DNA of 64,000 nucleotides, from the NCBI RefSeq assembly GCF_020379485.1, contig NC_063439.1:11076466-11140465 (forward strand). The letters run 5' to 3'. Made by a program: the position numbers and the translations under genes. Source of the stretch: Brassica napus (taxonomy: Eukaryota > Streptophyta > Magnoliopsida > Brassicales > Brassicaceae). Under the pieces are notes generated by a model. It was not told where the DNA came from, searched no databases, and saw nothing but the letters and a program-made list of their open reading frames with translations. Within the stretch, counting starts at the first letter, position 1. Each line of letters begins with the position of its first letter. Below, in pieces: positions 11,032 to 22,938 of the stretch.

Positions 11032-12933
11032 ATGGTAAGTCTCTCTAATTCCTATCTACTTTGATTAGTTTAGGATAGATTAGGTGGTTAGTATAGGGAA
11101 TTTAGATAGGTTTACGGATCTTATGTTATTTAGTGTTGATTAGGTGGATAATGTTAGGAAGTATATTGTTCACGAAAATTTAAAAAATTAAATTTTTTTT
11201 CTCAGGTTCGAAAAGGTAGACTTACTGCCCATTACAGAGAGATGTTCGGTGAGCCGGATAGTCGTTTAGACCCGTCGTCTTCTTCAGCTCACGGTTCTTC
11301 GGGTCAGGAGACTGTCCCCGAGTCTTTGGATCTCCTTCTTCTAGTGCACCATCGGTTCCTCATGTGCCTCCCCCGATGGCTCCTCCTCCTGTGCCTCCTC
11401 TGATGGCACCTCCGATGCCCGCCGAGATTCATCCCGATTTGATGGTGCCTCCGAGTGCTCCTTACTCGCAGTACACCGTAGAGGACATTCTCCGTCTGCC
11501 AGGCAGAGAAAGTTTACCAGTCATCGACCCCGACCGACCGGACAGAACTTTGTGGTATGTTTCATTATTTTTTTATTCTTTTTAAATTCTTTTATAACTT
11601 TAAAAAATAATTTATATTTTAAATTTTTATTTTCCAGGTTTGGGATTGACGGATGTCATGCATCGGACGTAAACGACACAATAAAATGTTACTTCTCCAT
11701 GGCACATCCGAACTGGAAAAAGACGGCACACTACGTCAGAAAGACGTGGTTTAAAATTTACGCTGTAAGTTTCTATTAATTAATTATCTATCTTTAAATT
11801 TTTTCATTATTTATATATATATTTTTTTCTGAAAAACTAATTATAAATTATTTTTTTCTAACAGCAAAAATATAATTGGGCCTTGGGGATCACTGAGAGG
11901 GTGAGGAAGAAGTTTATCGCGAAGGCGAAAGTTCACTTGTTGGCACGGTCTCCAACTAAAAGGGTGACTGGATCGTGAAGGGGTATGAGCGTGGCAAACC
12001 CGCTGAGCTCACCACAGATGTCTGGGATGGCCTCATCCGATATTGGCGTCTTCCTGATTCCATTAGAATCGGCCAGTCTTGCTCTAACTCCCGTAACACA
12101 GTCGATGAGCACGGGAACAGGCCGATGCTTCACACTACGGGCCAAAAACCCCACGCCGGTGTCCGTTTGGAAATGGTAATTAAATATTTAATTATATTAA
12201 ATTTTTAGTATATTTTTATATATATTCTAACAACTTTCTTAAATGTTTTTTAGGCCAAAGAGACGGGAGAATTCCCGTCTCTTATGCAACTTTACGAGAG
12301 GACCCACAAGAACAAGGCGGGCCGATTTATAGATGGCAAGTCCGAGCAAATCTACAACGATTTGGCTGCTCGGGTTGAAGAACGCCAGACCCAGCTGACC
12401 TAGCAGTCCACCGATGGATTACCCGTCACCTTATCCACACCTGAAGTGGATAAGCTTTACGAGGAGGTAAATTTTCTAAAATTTTAATTTTCTTAAATAT
12501 TCATTTAATTTAACTTTAAATTTTTACTAACAAAATTTATTTTTTGTTTTTTAAGGTTGTCCCTAAAAAAAAGGGACGGACGTTGGGGATTGGTTCCGTC
12601 AACGATGTTCCGAGAGAGACATCGTCTTATGTTCAGCGACGGGATGATGAAGACTCTCAGCTGCGTAGGGAGTCCGAAGAGCTGCGTAGAGAGTCTACTC
12701 AGCTGCGTCACGAGTTGAGCTCGACGCAATCTGCGTTCACAGCTCGTGTGGGTGGACTCGAGGACTTCTTGGACGTTGTAGCGGCCACAAATCCGGAATG
12801 GGAGACTTTGTTGAGGACCATGCGACAACAAAATCCTATCCCAGGCGAGTCACCAACCGACGACTCACATGCCGAGGCGGATGTAATGGCGAGGAGTGAT
12901 GACTTCTACCAGGCGATTAACGACCACCCTTAG
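11032..12933 (+). pseudogene. Second CACTA gene, transposase_24-type, broken
   Basis: Recognisable as the second gene of plant CACTA elements (plant transposase, Ptta/En/Spm type). The start is ATG followed at once by an intron; the frame resumes near 11206. The N-terminal part is Pro/Ser-rich. Further exons contain FSMAHPNWKK, VRKTWFKIY, DWIVKGYERGK and QKPHAGVR, then a Gln/Arg/Glu-rich coiled-coil-like stretch with [12 protein letters not shown], ending at TAG 12931-12933. Damage seen: a one-base frame change near 11325, a frame change plus an in-frame TAA in place of the usual Trp near 11955-11962, and a TAG in place of a likely Gln codon near 12402. In related elements this protein probably binds the subterminal repeats. 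Confidence 0.75.
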
Positions 12934-13089
12934 TTCTTTTTAATTTCGGTTCTTGTATTATGAATTCAAAACTTATTTATATATAAAATATTTTGGTTTT
13001 GATTTTTTTAGAATTTTAATTTTATTAATAATTTAAATTATTTAAATTATTTTTTTAATTATAATTTTTTATATTTCTGTAAAATAACG

Positions 13090-13545
13090 AAACAAAGTAA
13101 ATTCGTAGCTAATTTTGCGGCTTTTTTACGTGGAAACTTAACGTGGTTTTTACGAGGAATTGTTTACAAGGAAATAACGTGGAAATCTATCAAGGTATTT
13201 ACGTTTACTTTACGTGGAAAGCTATTAAGGTATTTACGTTTACTTTACGAGGAAAGCTATCAAGGTATTTACGTTTACTTTACGAGTATTTATTTACGTG
13301 GGTTTTACGAGGAAAGTCTTTCGTGGTATTTACGAGGAAACTTAGCGACGTCTTTACGTGGTCTTTACGACGAAATATTCCTCTTCTCTTTTACGACGAA
13401 ATTATTTCCTCGCTATGTTACGACGAATTAGCGAGGATATATGCGTTACGACAAACGTATAACGACGAAACGGGTTTCCTCGCTAATTCCTCGTAACACT
13501 GCTTTTACGACTAAGTCACGAGGAAAACTGCCGTCGTAAAACTTG
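13090..13545. repeat. CACTA right subterminal repeats
   Basis: Long block of ttacgaggaaa, tttacgtgg, tacgacgaaat and related words, including a direct repeat of caaggtatttacgtttactttacg (three copies between 13180 and 13290). It mirrors the left-end block. The open frame 13143-13496 across it is only a by-product of the repeat. Confidence 0.75.
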
Positions 13546-13560
13546 TGTTTTTTTGTAGCG

Positions 13561-14230
13561 AATATCCCTTGACAAATATGTAGTTATCCGCCCCCCTTAA
13601 ACATAAGAAACTATGGAGATCATTAGCATCATCGATCATGCATGGTTATTTGGTGATTTCTGTTAATATTTTTGAACCCACAGCTACATCATCTTTTGAT
13701 ACTACATGACCTAGGAATATAATTTGTTTTGAGGAAGCTAAATTTATTTGAATTTGCATACAACCTTTATTCTGGTATGCTTATCATTACCGTATTTAGG
13801 TGCCAGTTGTGTTCATTATTGCTTCTAGAATACATTCATACACTTATACAACTGCTTCATGAATATGTTATTCATCAACTTTATTAAAATTTGTGAGCAC
13901 GTTTTTCAGTCCAAAAGACATTAATTACCATGAACTCATAATGGTCATATTGTGTCAAAATGTCGTTTTCCTTATATTCTCCTAAACTATATGAATATAA
14001 TTTGACTTTGATGCAACACTGATCTTTGAAAATCAACAGTATGATTTTATGTAGCTTGTCCAATAGCACATCAATAGGTGGCAAGGTATATTTATTCTTA
14101 TTTCTCATCTTGTTCAGACCACGACAATTGACGCAAAGTCATAGCCTTCCTTTTTGATGAACTAATGGATGCTCCCATTGTGAAAACTTGGTCGTGTGAA
14201 CCCTTAGTCCGGTAGGTCCTTTATTTAATT
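13561..14230 (-). mobile_element. Ty3/gypsy reverse transcriptase remnant (right of CACTA)
   Basis: Minus-strand reading, right to left: VHQKGRL-LCVNCRGLNKM, then NKYTLPPIDVLLDKL, then YDHYEFMVIN, then FLGHVVSKDDVAV and LHSFLCLRGADNY. These match in order the conserved reverse transcriptase and RNase H junction words of Ty3/gypsy pol. The catalytic YxDD region is not intact, and there are several stops and frame changes. Its continuation is at 5728-5400, across the CACTA element. Confidence 0.85.
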
Positions 14231-15446
14231 CTAAAGTCAGCCATCTCAACTTTTTTAGATGATAAGAGGATTTTCACACTGATGCAGCTTTAGGTAGCAC
14301 ATATCAAATACTAACAGAATTTTCAATATTTGTGATTTGCTTCATATGTTACGGATATCTGATTTTTTTTTATATGCTTTGCTTTGGAAAAATAGATATC
14401 CGGAAATATATGAATATTTGTAGATATTTACGAATACTTGCGGCTCATCTGTTTTTCTCAGTACAAATAATCTATAAAATTTGACATATATTTGTTCTTC
14501 AAATTTTTTTTGATGTGACATATAAAATGAAATTAAAATAGTAGTGAAGGTACATGTTTTGTAAATTTTAAACTTAGTTAACAATAATAATAAGACAAAA
14601 CTTAAGAAAAATCATAATTTTCATGTATTTTATTAATACTTTTATAAGTATAATATGAATAAAATTTATCAAATCATATGTTAGAATAATAATTATATAA
14701 AATCATACATTTAAAACTCTAAGCATAATCAAGATATACATGTATTTATATATCTGCCTCAGGAAAGAGGATATTCGCTTTGATTTGTGATTTTTTTTAG
14801 CGGATATTAATTTTTACTATTTTCTTTTCGAAAGTTTACGAATATCCGAACTTTTTTAGATCGAATCAAAACAAATCGAATCAAATTTAACGGATAAAAT
14901 GTAATGTCCTAGTTTTAGGCTCCAATTGGATCTTGATATAAATTTCATGTGTGGGTGGTGGTTCTTGCAACAAATCGAAGATATCCATCTACCCAACTAC
15001 TATAGGTACGGTTTTGTTACCAGCTTTTCACCCATCATAAGAAGCTTCATTTTCTATCTTAATAATTCTCTTGTAAAATTGAGATGATTATGATCTTGGT
15101 CTGCTTCTTTGCTCTTTTTTTTTGGAAGACTAGTCTCCCTTGTGGCTGGGTATGATAATTCCAACTTCAGAGCAATTCAAAACTTCTCGGTAGTGAACCA
15201 ACCAATCAGTTTCCATTTTCCGAATGAGTGTTCCAGCTCCATTAATTTCATGCTAACAGCACACTTCGAACGTTCACATAAACTTAGATGGACATCTATA
15301 AGAAAAGCAACCAAGATGGGCCAACTAAGGCCCATTCATCCGAGTAACCCGGCTCAACTCGTGACGACTCCGAGTCATTGACTCAGAATCCTCTTCTAAC
15401 GAAATTTCTCATATCGCATTTCATTTGATCTCAATGCGAACCGCGA
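14231..15446. other. Intergenic, upstream of MAG2-like gene
   Basis: 14340-14900 is AT-rich with repeated words ggatatccg, cgaatatccg and the like near both ends. It may be a decayed non-autonomous transposon, but I could not define termini. 15000-15446 is the presumed promoter and leader of the following gene; no clear TATA box was chosen. Confidence 0.35.
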
Positions 15447-18029
15447 ATGGACGCGATCAAGCCACTTCCTCAGGTCTCGAGCTTCTCCGCTTCAGTCTTT
15501 AGCTTCCTCGATGACAGGTTCAGAGACGCCGCGGATCTCTCCCAATCACCCGCTCTGGTCTCCGAATTGGAAACCGAGATTTCCGAATTGGATCAGAGAT
15601 TAGCCGGGCTGAACCGCCAGCTCGAGTCCGGTTTAGCTTCGTACGCTTCGTTCTCCGATCGCATCGGCGGTCTACTCATCGGAGTCAATGCCAAATTAGC
15701 TGATCTCTCTTCTTCTCGCTCCGCGTCAGGTTCGTATGATCTCATCAATTAGATCTCTGCCAAATTTTGAGTCTTTTGGCTGTCTTATTCATTCAGATGG
15801 CGGAAAGGAGGAGGAGACGAGGGAGCATGTAGCTGGGGAGGAGCTTCCATCACTGGCTAAAGAAGTAGCACAAGTTGAGTCTGTGCGGGCTTATGCTGGT
15901 AAAGTTTGTTTCTTTTTGGTGTTCCTTCTTTGTCACTTTGAGTCTTTCAAGATGTTTCTCTTATTTTTCAGAGACTGCATTAAAGCTAGATACTTTAGTT
16001 GGTGATATAGAGGATGCTGTCATGTCTTCTTTGAATAAAAACTTGCGAACATCTCGGTCAAGTGGTTTTGAAGTAAGTACACTGTCTTCAGCTAGAGTCT
16101 TCTGTATAAAGTTATAGTGTGTAATGTTGTAAATGCTACTGACATCAGGAAGTGCGTCTACACGCTATCAAAACACTTCAAAAGACAGAAGAGATACTGA
16201 GTTTAGTGGCAAAGAAGCATCCTCGCTGGGGACGTCTTGTTTCTGCAGTTGATCATAGAGTGGATAGAGCTTTAGCTATGCTGAGACCTCAAGTGATCGC
16301 TGATTATAGAGCGTTGCTTACTTCTCTTGGATGGCCACCTCAGCTTTCTAACTTAACTTCATCGAGCCTTGATTCGAAGTCTGATGATGTCCAAAATCCG
16401 CTTTTCAACATGGAAGGGAACCTCAAAACTCAGTATTGTGGAAACTTCCATGCTCTGTGTAGCCTGCAGGGTCTGCAGCTGCAAAGAAAGTCGCGGCAGC
16501 TTGGGAGCCATAAGGGTGAAAATGTTCTCTTCCACCAGCCACTCTGGGCTATTGAAGAGCTGGTTAACCCTCTGACTGTTGCATCTCAGCGACATTTTGC
16601 AAAGTGGAGCGAAAAGCCTGAATTCATTTTTGCACTTGTGTATAAAATCACAAGGGACTATGTGGACTCTATGGATGAGTTACTGCAACCGCTTGTTGAT
16701 AAAGCAAAACTAGCTGGGTACAGTTGCAGAGAAGAGTGGGTTTCGGCTATGGTGAGCTCATTGTCTTTGTACTTGGTGAAAGAGATATTCCCTACTTATG
16801 TTGGTCAGCTAAACGAACCTGATCTTAGTTCTGAGGCTAAGGTTTCGTGGCTCCATCTCATTGACCTGATGATCTCTTTTGATAAGCGAGTCCAGTCTCT
16901 GGTATCTCAATCAGGAATACTTTCGCTTCAAGAAGATGGGAATCTTCTGAGAATCTCCTCTCTTTCAGTTTTCTGTGACAGACCTGATTGGCTCGATATA
17001 TGGGCAGAGATAGAGCTAGAGGAGAAGCTCGTCAAGTTAAAGGCGGAGATGGATAACGACAGAAACTGGACGGTGAAGGTTCAAGACGAACTCATCTCCA
17101 CTTCAAACGTTTACAGACCACCAATTGTTTCCAGCATCCTTCTGCAGCACTTGTCATCAATCATAGAACGATCCAAATCAGTGCCTGCCATTTACTTGAG
17201 AGCAAGGTTCCTGAGACTGGCAGCCTCGCCAACAATCCAGAAGTTCTTGGATTGCCTTCTTCTCAGGTGCCAAGAAGCGGAAGGACTAACGGCTTTAACC
17301 GAAAATAACGATCTAATCAAGGTCGCAAGCTCTATCAATGCTGGTCACTACATTGAATCAGTCTTGGAAGAATGGTGTGAGGATGTCTTTTTCCTCGAAA
17401 TGGGAAATGGACAGGACAATCCACAGGAAGCTCCGGGACAGGAGAACTTTACAGAACCTTCTGAAGGTATTTTCGGAGAAGAGTTTGAGAAGCTGGAGAA
17501 GTTCAGACTAGAGTGGATAAACAAGTTGTCTGTGGTGGTCTTGAGAGGCCTTGATGCTCGGACTCGAGAGTACATTAAAAACAGAAAGCAATGGCAGGAG
17601 AAGAGAGACAAAGAGTGGACGGTGTCGAGGGCACTAGTCGGGGCTCTAGACTACTTACAAGGCAAAACGTCGATAATAGAAGAAAATCTAAACAAAGCAG
17701 ACTTTACAGCTACGTGGAGGAGTCTAGCCTCAGAGATAGACAAGCTGTTCTTCAACAGCATCCTGATGGCGAATGTGAAGTTTTCTGATGATGGAGTCGA
17801 AAGGTTTAGAGAGGACATGGAGGTTCTATATGGGGTTTTCAGGGCGTGGTGTGTTAGACCGGAAGGGTTCTTCCCTAAACTAAGCGAGGGGCTAACACTT
17901 CTGAAGATGAAAGAGAAGCAAGTAAAGGAGGGTCTGACCAGAGGCGAGAAATGGTTACGTGAGAATGGGGTTCGATATTTGAGTGAAGCCGAAGCCAAGA
18001 AGATAGCAAAGAGTAGAGTGTTCTCTTAA
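15447..18029 (+). CDS. MAG2: MAG2-like (RINT1/TIP20 family) tethering-complex subunit
   Basis: Exons by splice sites and phase: 15447-15729, 15797-15898, 15972-16072 and 16149-18029, giving about 788 residues. The family proteins (yeast Tip20, human RINT1, Arabidopsis MAG2) are subunits of the Dsl1/NRZ complex, which captures Golgi-derived vesicles at the ER. The N-terminus (MDAIKPLPQVSSFSASVFSF) and a coiled-coil-prone stretch around residues 30-65 fit MAG2. The long last exon carries the RINT1/TIP20 domain. All four exons join without stops. The EB1A-like neighbour at 26085-27860 repeats the Arabidopsis At3g47700-At3g47690 adjacency. The paralogue MAG2-like is a less likely identity. Confidence 0.9.
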
Positions 18030-18637
18030 GTTTGATGATGCTTTGCAAATCTTCATCTCATTGATATCCTAGGAGAGTCGGACTATAAAGGTACATTCAT
18101 ATGTGTTGGCTTAGATACGCACAGTTCGAATAGGCGTGTGTGATCATTTCATTTATTTGTGGATTATAAAACTCAAAGTCTGGATTTTGAAATGAAGTTT
18201 TAACTAACAAGTCCTGGTTTTGTTTTGTTGGTCTCGTTTTTGACCTTTACCTTAAGATAAAGAAGCTTTGACATTTTTACGATTCTCTCTCTGGATCAGA
18301 GCAATTGTCCTTAAAACAAGAAATAGCATGTTGAATAGTAATAAACATTGGACCTGTTAGTTTGTTATGCGTATTGTATCAAGAGTAATTGTCGTTTATA
18401 CACACTAAACGCCAAGATAGCTAATCAGTAACTACGAAATCGTTATTTGCTTTTCTGATTTAAAAATATGAAATAGTTGTAGTTAACTGATCATTACTTG
18501 TTTAGCTTCTACGAAGTAAGCTACCGTTGACTAATTCATGTCTGATTAGATGCAACAAATTAGGCGTTGTTTCGAATAAGTAGTAATTTGGAAGAACTTA
18601 TACCAATGATCAATACATAAGCTTGGATTTCATATAA
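18030..18637. other. 3' flank of MAG2-like gene
   Basis: Presumed 3'UTR and intergenic DNA. No other feature recognised. Confidence 0.4.
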
Positions 18638-18647
18638 TTTATAAATG

Positions 18648-19184
18648 AGAAAAAAACTAAAATAGCACCAAACCAAGTTTTTGTTCCCAAAGTAGCACTC
18701 AAGGCTCAAAGTCACAAAAATAAGTTTCATTAAAGAGGTAAATATACATTTATATCCCTTGGGTTAATTAATCCAAACCTTAGGGTTTAGAGTTAAGGGT
18801 GGGGTTTTGGAATTGGGGTTTAAAATTTTATAAAAAATAAATACTAAAATAAAAAATAAAAATTTTAAAAACAGTTTCAAAAAGTATTTTTAAATTATAA
18901 AAAGAAAATTTGAAAAAAAAAATAAAAAAAAATTCAAAAAAAAAATTATAAAAATTTCGAATCTGAAAACATATAATCTGAAACTATAAAAAAATTTCTT
19001 TTTTTTTTTAATTTTTTAATTTTAATTTTATTTATTTTTATTTATTTTTGTTTATTTGTGTAATTTTAAACCAAGGGTATTAGAGATATTTTATCCTTTA
19101 ATGAATGTCATTTTTGTGACTTTCTCCTTCTAGTGCTATTTTTGAGACATAAACTTCAAAAGGTGCTATTATTGACAATTGTCC
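18648..19184. mobile_element. Mutator-type MITE with 9-10 bp TSD
   Basis: Imperfect terminal inverted repeats of about 45 bp share an AATAGCACC word near each tip and an AGTAGCAC/AAATAGCAC word further in. The flanks carry TTTATAAATG on both sides (18638-18647 and 19185-19194). A 9-10 bp duplication points to the Mutator superfamily. The interior is AT-rich and non-coding. Similar internal words (aaagttaactaa, ggtttatagttaa) occur at 28315-28545 and in the TAM41 upstream repeats. Confidence 0.7.
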
Positions 19185-19270
19185 TTTATAAATGCTAGAT
19201 ACAATAAGAAGACATTTGAAAGAAAATTGAAATCATCTCAAATCCTTGATTCAATAAGACACCTTTAATT

Positions 19271-20103
19271 CAGGACTCTCTCTTCTCTCTTCAAAATCTT
19301 TCAGAGAGAGAGAGAGAGAGAGCCTTAGATTAACTCGCTGGATTTGTTACCGGCGTTAAGACTCCTGGTGTTTGGGCTTCGACTCTGGCAAACGATGTCT
19401 CCTATGGCACCGTCTTGGCCGGCTTTCGCCTCTGAGAAGCGGTGGTTTTCACAACATCGTCTTGGCCGGCTTACCTCTAGCCTTTGCTTCTCCGATTCAT
19501 CTTCTATGTTTATCGGCCAGCTTTTTTTTTGTTTTGGAATTTTGTTTAATAGTTTTAATTTTCTTTCAATCTACGTTTCTCTGTTTTTTAAAGTTTCAAT
19601 CAGATCAAAAATTTTGATCGATTTGTTCTCATCCTTCCATATTTGATAGGATTTAATCATCTTCAAGCTTACTTAAATTTTCAAAGATGATTCGATTTGC
19701 ATGTAAGGATTTGAGACTTTCGTTTAGTTTTCATAGTTTGATCTGATGGTTTCTGGGTTTAATGGTCTCTGAAGCGTCGATTTAGGGTTACTTCTGAACT
19801 GATCTTGAGTTATTGTCGTCGCTGGCAGTGCTTTTCTTTGCTTCATGTTTCTGATTTGCTTCCGGTGGAACGCCGACTAGACCGTCCGGCAATAACTTTT
19901 CTTTGGGTGAAGCTATGTGACGCCTCTGCTCCAAGACACGTGTCCTCCTTCAACACGTGTGAGCCTTCGTGGCTGGTCACTGTCTTCCGTTAGCCGTCTC
20001 TTGTTTCTGGGCTTTGGGTATCTTGTGTATTTTCTTATGTTTGCCCTTTTAGGCTTTTAGTTGTAAATGTTTGTCCATTAATAATACTAGATGACAAAAA
20101 AAA
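19271..20103 (+). mobile_element. ORF-less poly(A) retroposon with 18-bp TSD
   Basis: An 833-bp block ends in a poly(A) run (about 20096-20105) and is flanked by near-identical 18-bp repeats, aataagacacctttaatt at 19253-19270 and aataagacccctttagtt at 20104-20121. It starts CT-rich with an (AG)n run at 19303-19322, then is GC-richer than its surroundings. It contains no long frame. It looks like a non-autonomous non-LTR retroposon, comparable in kind to the insertion at 43644-44555. Confidence 0.75.
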
Positions 20104-20357
20104 AATAAGACCCCTTTAGTTTTTACTACAAATGTTTTCTTAATGTACATTTTTTTTTTCTTCCACTTAACATGCTTCCCTATTGTTCTTGTATGAACAT
20201 ATAATTTTCCAACTCAGTAGTTAATTTTCAGAAATTTCAGAATGTTGGACGTGATTAACCATTGTGAAGCTGCAATCATGCCTTTTTTTTTTTGACAAGT
20301 AACTCATTAAAATTAAGAAGATGACGTACAAAGTATCCCATTAAATTTAAGAAGATA

Positions 20358-22027
20358 CTAGATTTTGACCCGTGCAACCGCACGGATGTTTGTTTTCATT
20401 TTTCTATACATAAATTATTATTTTAGAACATAAGTGGTATATATTTTTAATGTAAATCATATACTTAAATATTTATATAACTATTTCAAATACAATAATT
20501 TTATAATTTACATGTTATAATTAATTAATTGTTTAAATCTTATGTATTTGTCACTTCTTTATATATATATATATATATCTTATTGTATTTGTATTTAGTT
20601 ATTAAGCAAATTAATATATTCATGAGAAAATATATTTAAAAAATATTTTGTATTTAATTTATGCTAAATTCTGACCCGTTTTTGAAAACTGGATTTCTTT
20701 TAACCAATATTTTTATGCTTATTCATTTTAGATAATTTATTATTGTATATATAAAAGTGTAAGATATGTTAATTTTTAGACATGTATTATATAGTTTGTT
20801 AATTTTAAGCCGTTCTATCATCATATTATATTTTAAATAAATAGTTTATATTTTTGAAAATAAAATTTATAAATTTATCAATTGAATATAATTTTATCAT
20901 ATTTATTTTGGTATAATAATTATATTTTTACATGATCATGACTATAAAAGTAGATAAAATAGGATATAATTTATTTATTTTCATTTCTAAACGATAACTT
21001 AAAATACATTAAGTTACTTTTTAAATATTACACAGATTTATTATAATTTTTAAATATAATATATATTATATTTAAAATGAAATTATATTATGATTAAAGT
21101 AGTTACAAAGAATTTATATTATCAACTTAAAAGAAATACATGTTAATTTTTATACATGTATTATATAGTTTGATAATGTTAACCCATCTTACCAACATAT
21201 TAAATTTTATTTTTGAACATACATATTTTATAATTACGAAAATAAAATATATAAATTTAATACAATTTTATTATATTTAGCTCAATAAAATAATTTTAAT
21301 TTAATATGATTGATTATGATTATATAATAACTAAAATATTATAGATTTTTTTATTTTTCATTTTATATAACTGAATATATTAATGTATAATAATATTTTA
21401 AACTAATTTTGAAATTAGTGAAAATATTTAAATATAATTTCAAAAATGAAGATCTTGTAAAAATCTTTTTAAACAGATTTGTTAGAATTTTAAAATAAAT
21501 ATATTTATATTTAAAATGAAAAGATATCAAATGATACTATGATTAAAATATTTTAAAAATTATATTTATTATTAGTCTGAATTAAAATATAGTATGAATT
21601 TTTATGAATAGGTCCATTAGGTCCATTTTTAAAAAAAATCACATATGAATCAAGGTTGTGACTTATGTTTTAATATATAAGATATTATAGATTTTTTTAT
21701 TTTTTATTTTATATAACTGAATATATTAATGTATAATAATATTTTAAACTAATTTCGAAATTATTGAAAATATTTAAATATAATTTCAAAAATGAAGATC
21801 TTGTAAAAATTTTTTTAAACAGATTTGTTAGAATTTTAAAATAAATATATTTATATTTAAAATGAAAAGATATCAAAAGATACTATGATTAAAATATTTT
21901 AAAAATTATATTTATTATTAGTCTGAATTAAAATATAGTATGAATTTCTATGAATAGGTCTATTAGGTCCATTTTTAAAAAAATCACACATGAATCAAGG
22001 TTGTGACTTCGGTTTTAATATATAAGA
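20358..22027 (-). mobile_element. Non-autonomous Helitron with repeated 5' end
   Basis: On the minus strand the element starts TCTTATATATTAAAAC (22027) and ends with a GC hairpin (CCGTGCGGTTGCACGG) followed by ...CTAG (20361-20358). The preceding base is A and the following base is T, the A/T insertion site expected for Helitrons. A second 5' terminus (TC at 21682) lies inside, also preceded by A. The 346 bp between the two starts is an almost identical repeat of what follows (compare atattatag at 21336 and 21682). AT-rich, no coding capacity. Confidence 0.8.
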
Positions 22028-22597
22028 TGCCGATCCAAACTTATATTTAATTTTAATATTAGCCCACACGAAAAAAAAATTTAAAATTTAAAAAGATTCT
22101 ATATCTGACTCTCTCACACTCTCCAAATATATCTAATTTCAAATCAATTTCTCTATACCGGTGGACAACATTGATGTCGTTGCCGCTTTAGCTCCCGCCG
22201 ATAAACCTGGAAGATCAGTTGGTTGGCAACGCAAGTAAGTAAATCTCGACATCGATCTGCTTGATTTTTTGTTCTTTTTTTTTTTTCCTTGGTAAAAATA
22301 TGTGTTCGTTATATATATATATATATCGTTATCACAAGAGTGAGTGATTGGTGTTGATCTTTCCATACATTAAGATACATAAACTTAGATTACATATCGC
22401 ATTAAAGTTACAGGACGATATTTAGATATTCATTTGTTTTCCTCGTATATCATGAATAACTTTGAGACCCGTGCCTTGCACGGGATGAATTTACTCGACA
22501 ACATATATAAGATAATGCACAATAAATTATAGTAAGAAACTCTATTAGAAAGAATGTGTATTTTATATTTCTGTGTGCACTTTAAATTTATGTTTGA
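22028..22597. other. Intergenic with a possible Helitron 3' hairpin remnant
   Basis: 22460-22485 holds gagacccgtgccttgcacggg, which resembles a Helitron 3' hairpin on the minus strand, but I see no CTRR end in the right place. (TA)n at 22312-22326. No gene recognised. Confidence 0.35.
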
Positions 22598-22599
22598 TA

Positions 22600-22855
22600 C
22601 TCCATCTGTTTCATAATATGTGTCATTTTAACATTTTTTCTTGTTACAAAAAATGTCACTTTACAATTATAATGTAAATTATACTTACTTTTAGCTGAAA
22701 AGTAATTGAAAACTGCATTGATTTTATAAATAATTTTATTTATCTCAAATACTATTGGTCAGAGAGGTATAATTAATAACAACTTACATATATTTCTGCC
22801 ACTTTCTAATCTATATGAAAATATCAAAATGACACTTATTTAGAAATAGATGAAG
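22600..22855. mobile_element. Stowaway-like (Tc1/mariner) MITE
   Basis: Terminal inverted repeats of about 30 bp: left ctccatctgtttcataatat, right (reversed) cttcatctatttctaaataa, both continuing to gtgtcatttt. A TA dinucleotide flanks each end. The 256-bp AT-rich interior fits the Stowaway family. Confidence 0.85.
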
Positions 22856-22938
22856 TATGTACCAAACTATTTGAAAATTTTGATGGGCTCACCACATCTG
22901 ATGGGTTGTTGGCGTTAATATAAAGATAAGTTTAATGT

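Larger units (their letters stand above)
5729..13560 (+). mobile_element. CACTA (En/Spm-like) DNA transposon, 7.8 kb
   Basis: The left end begins CACTACAAGAAAA. The right end, read inward on the minus strand, begins CGCTACAAAAAAACAC, an imperfect match. A 3-bp AAT duplication flanks it exactly. Inside are a TNP2-like transposase gene (6163-9651) and a second gene of the plant En/Spm 'transposase_24' type (11032-12933), both on +. Both ends carry dense subterminal motifs such as TTACGAGGAAA and CGTCGTAA. The element is inserted in a Ty3/gypsy pol remnant. The imperfect right terminus and the broken genes suggest it can no longer move by itself. Confidence 0.93.

Noticed and set aside
13143..13496. 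117-codon plus-strand frame
   Set aside because: It is the CACTA right subterminal repeat array read as protein.
14340..14900. Possible hAT-like element with ggatatccg arms
   Set aside because: I could not find inverted tips with a matching 8-bp duplication.
22455..22490. Helitron-like 3' hairpin (cccgtgccttgcacggg)
   Set aside because: No CTRR end at the right distance on the proper strand, so not annotated as a terminus.
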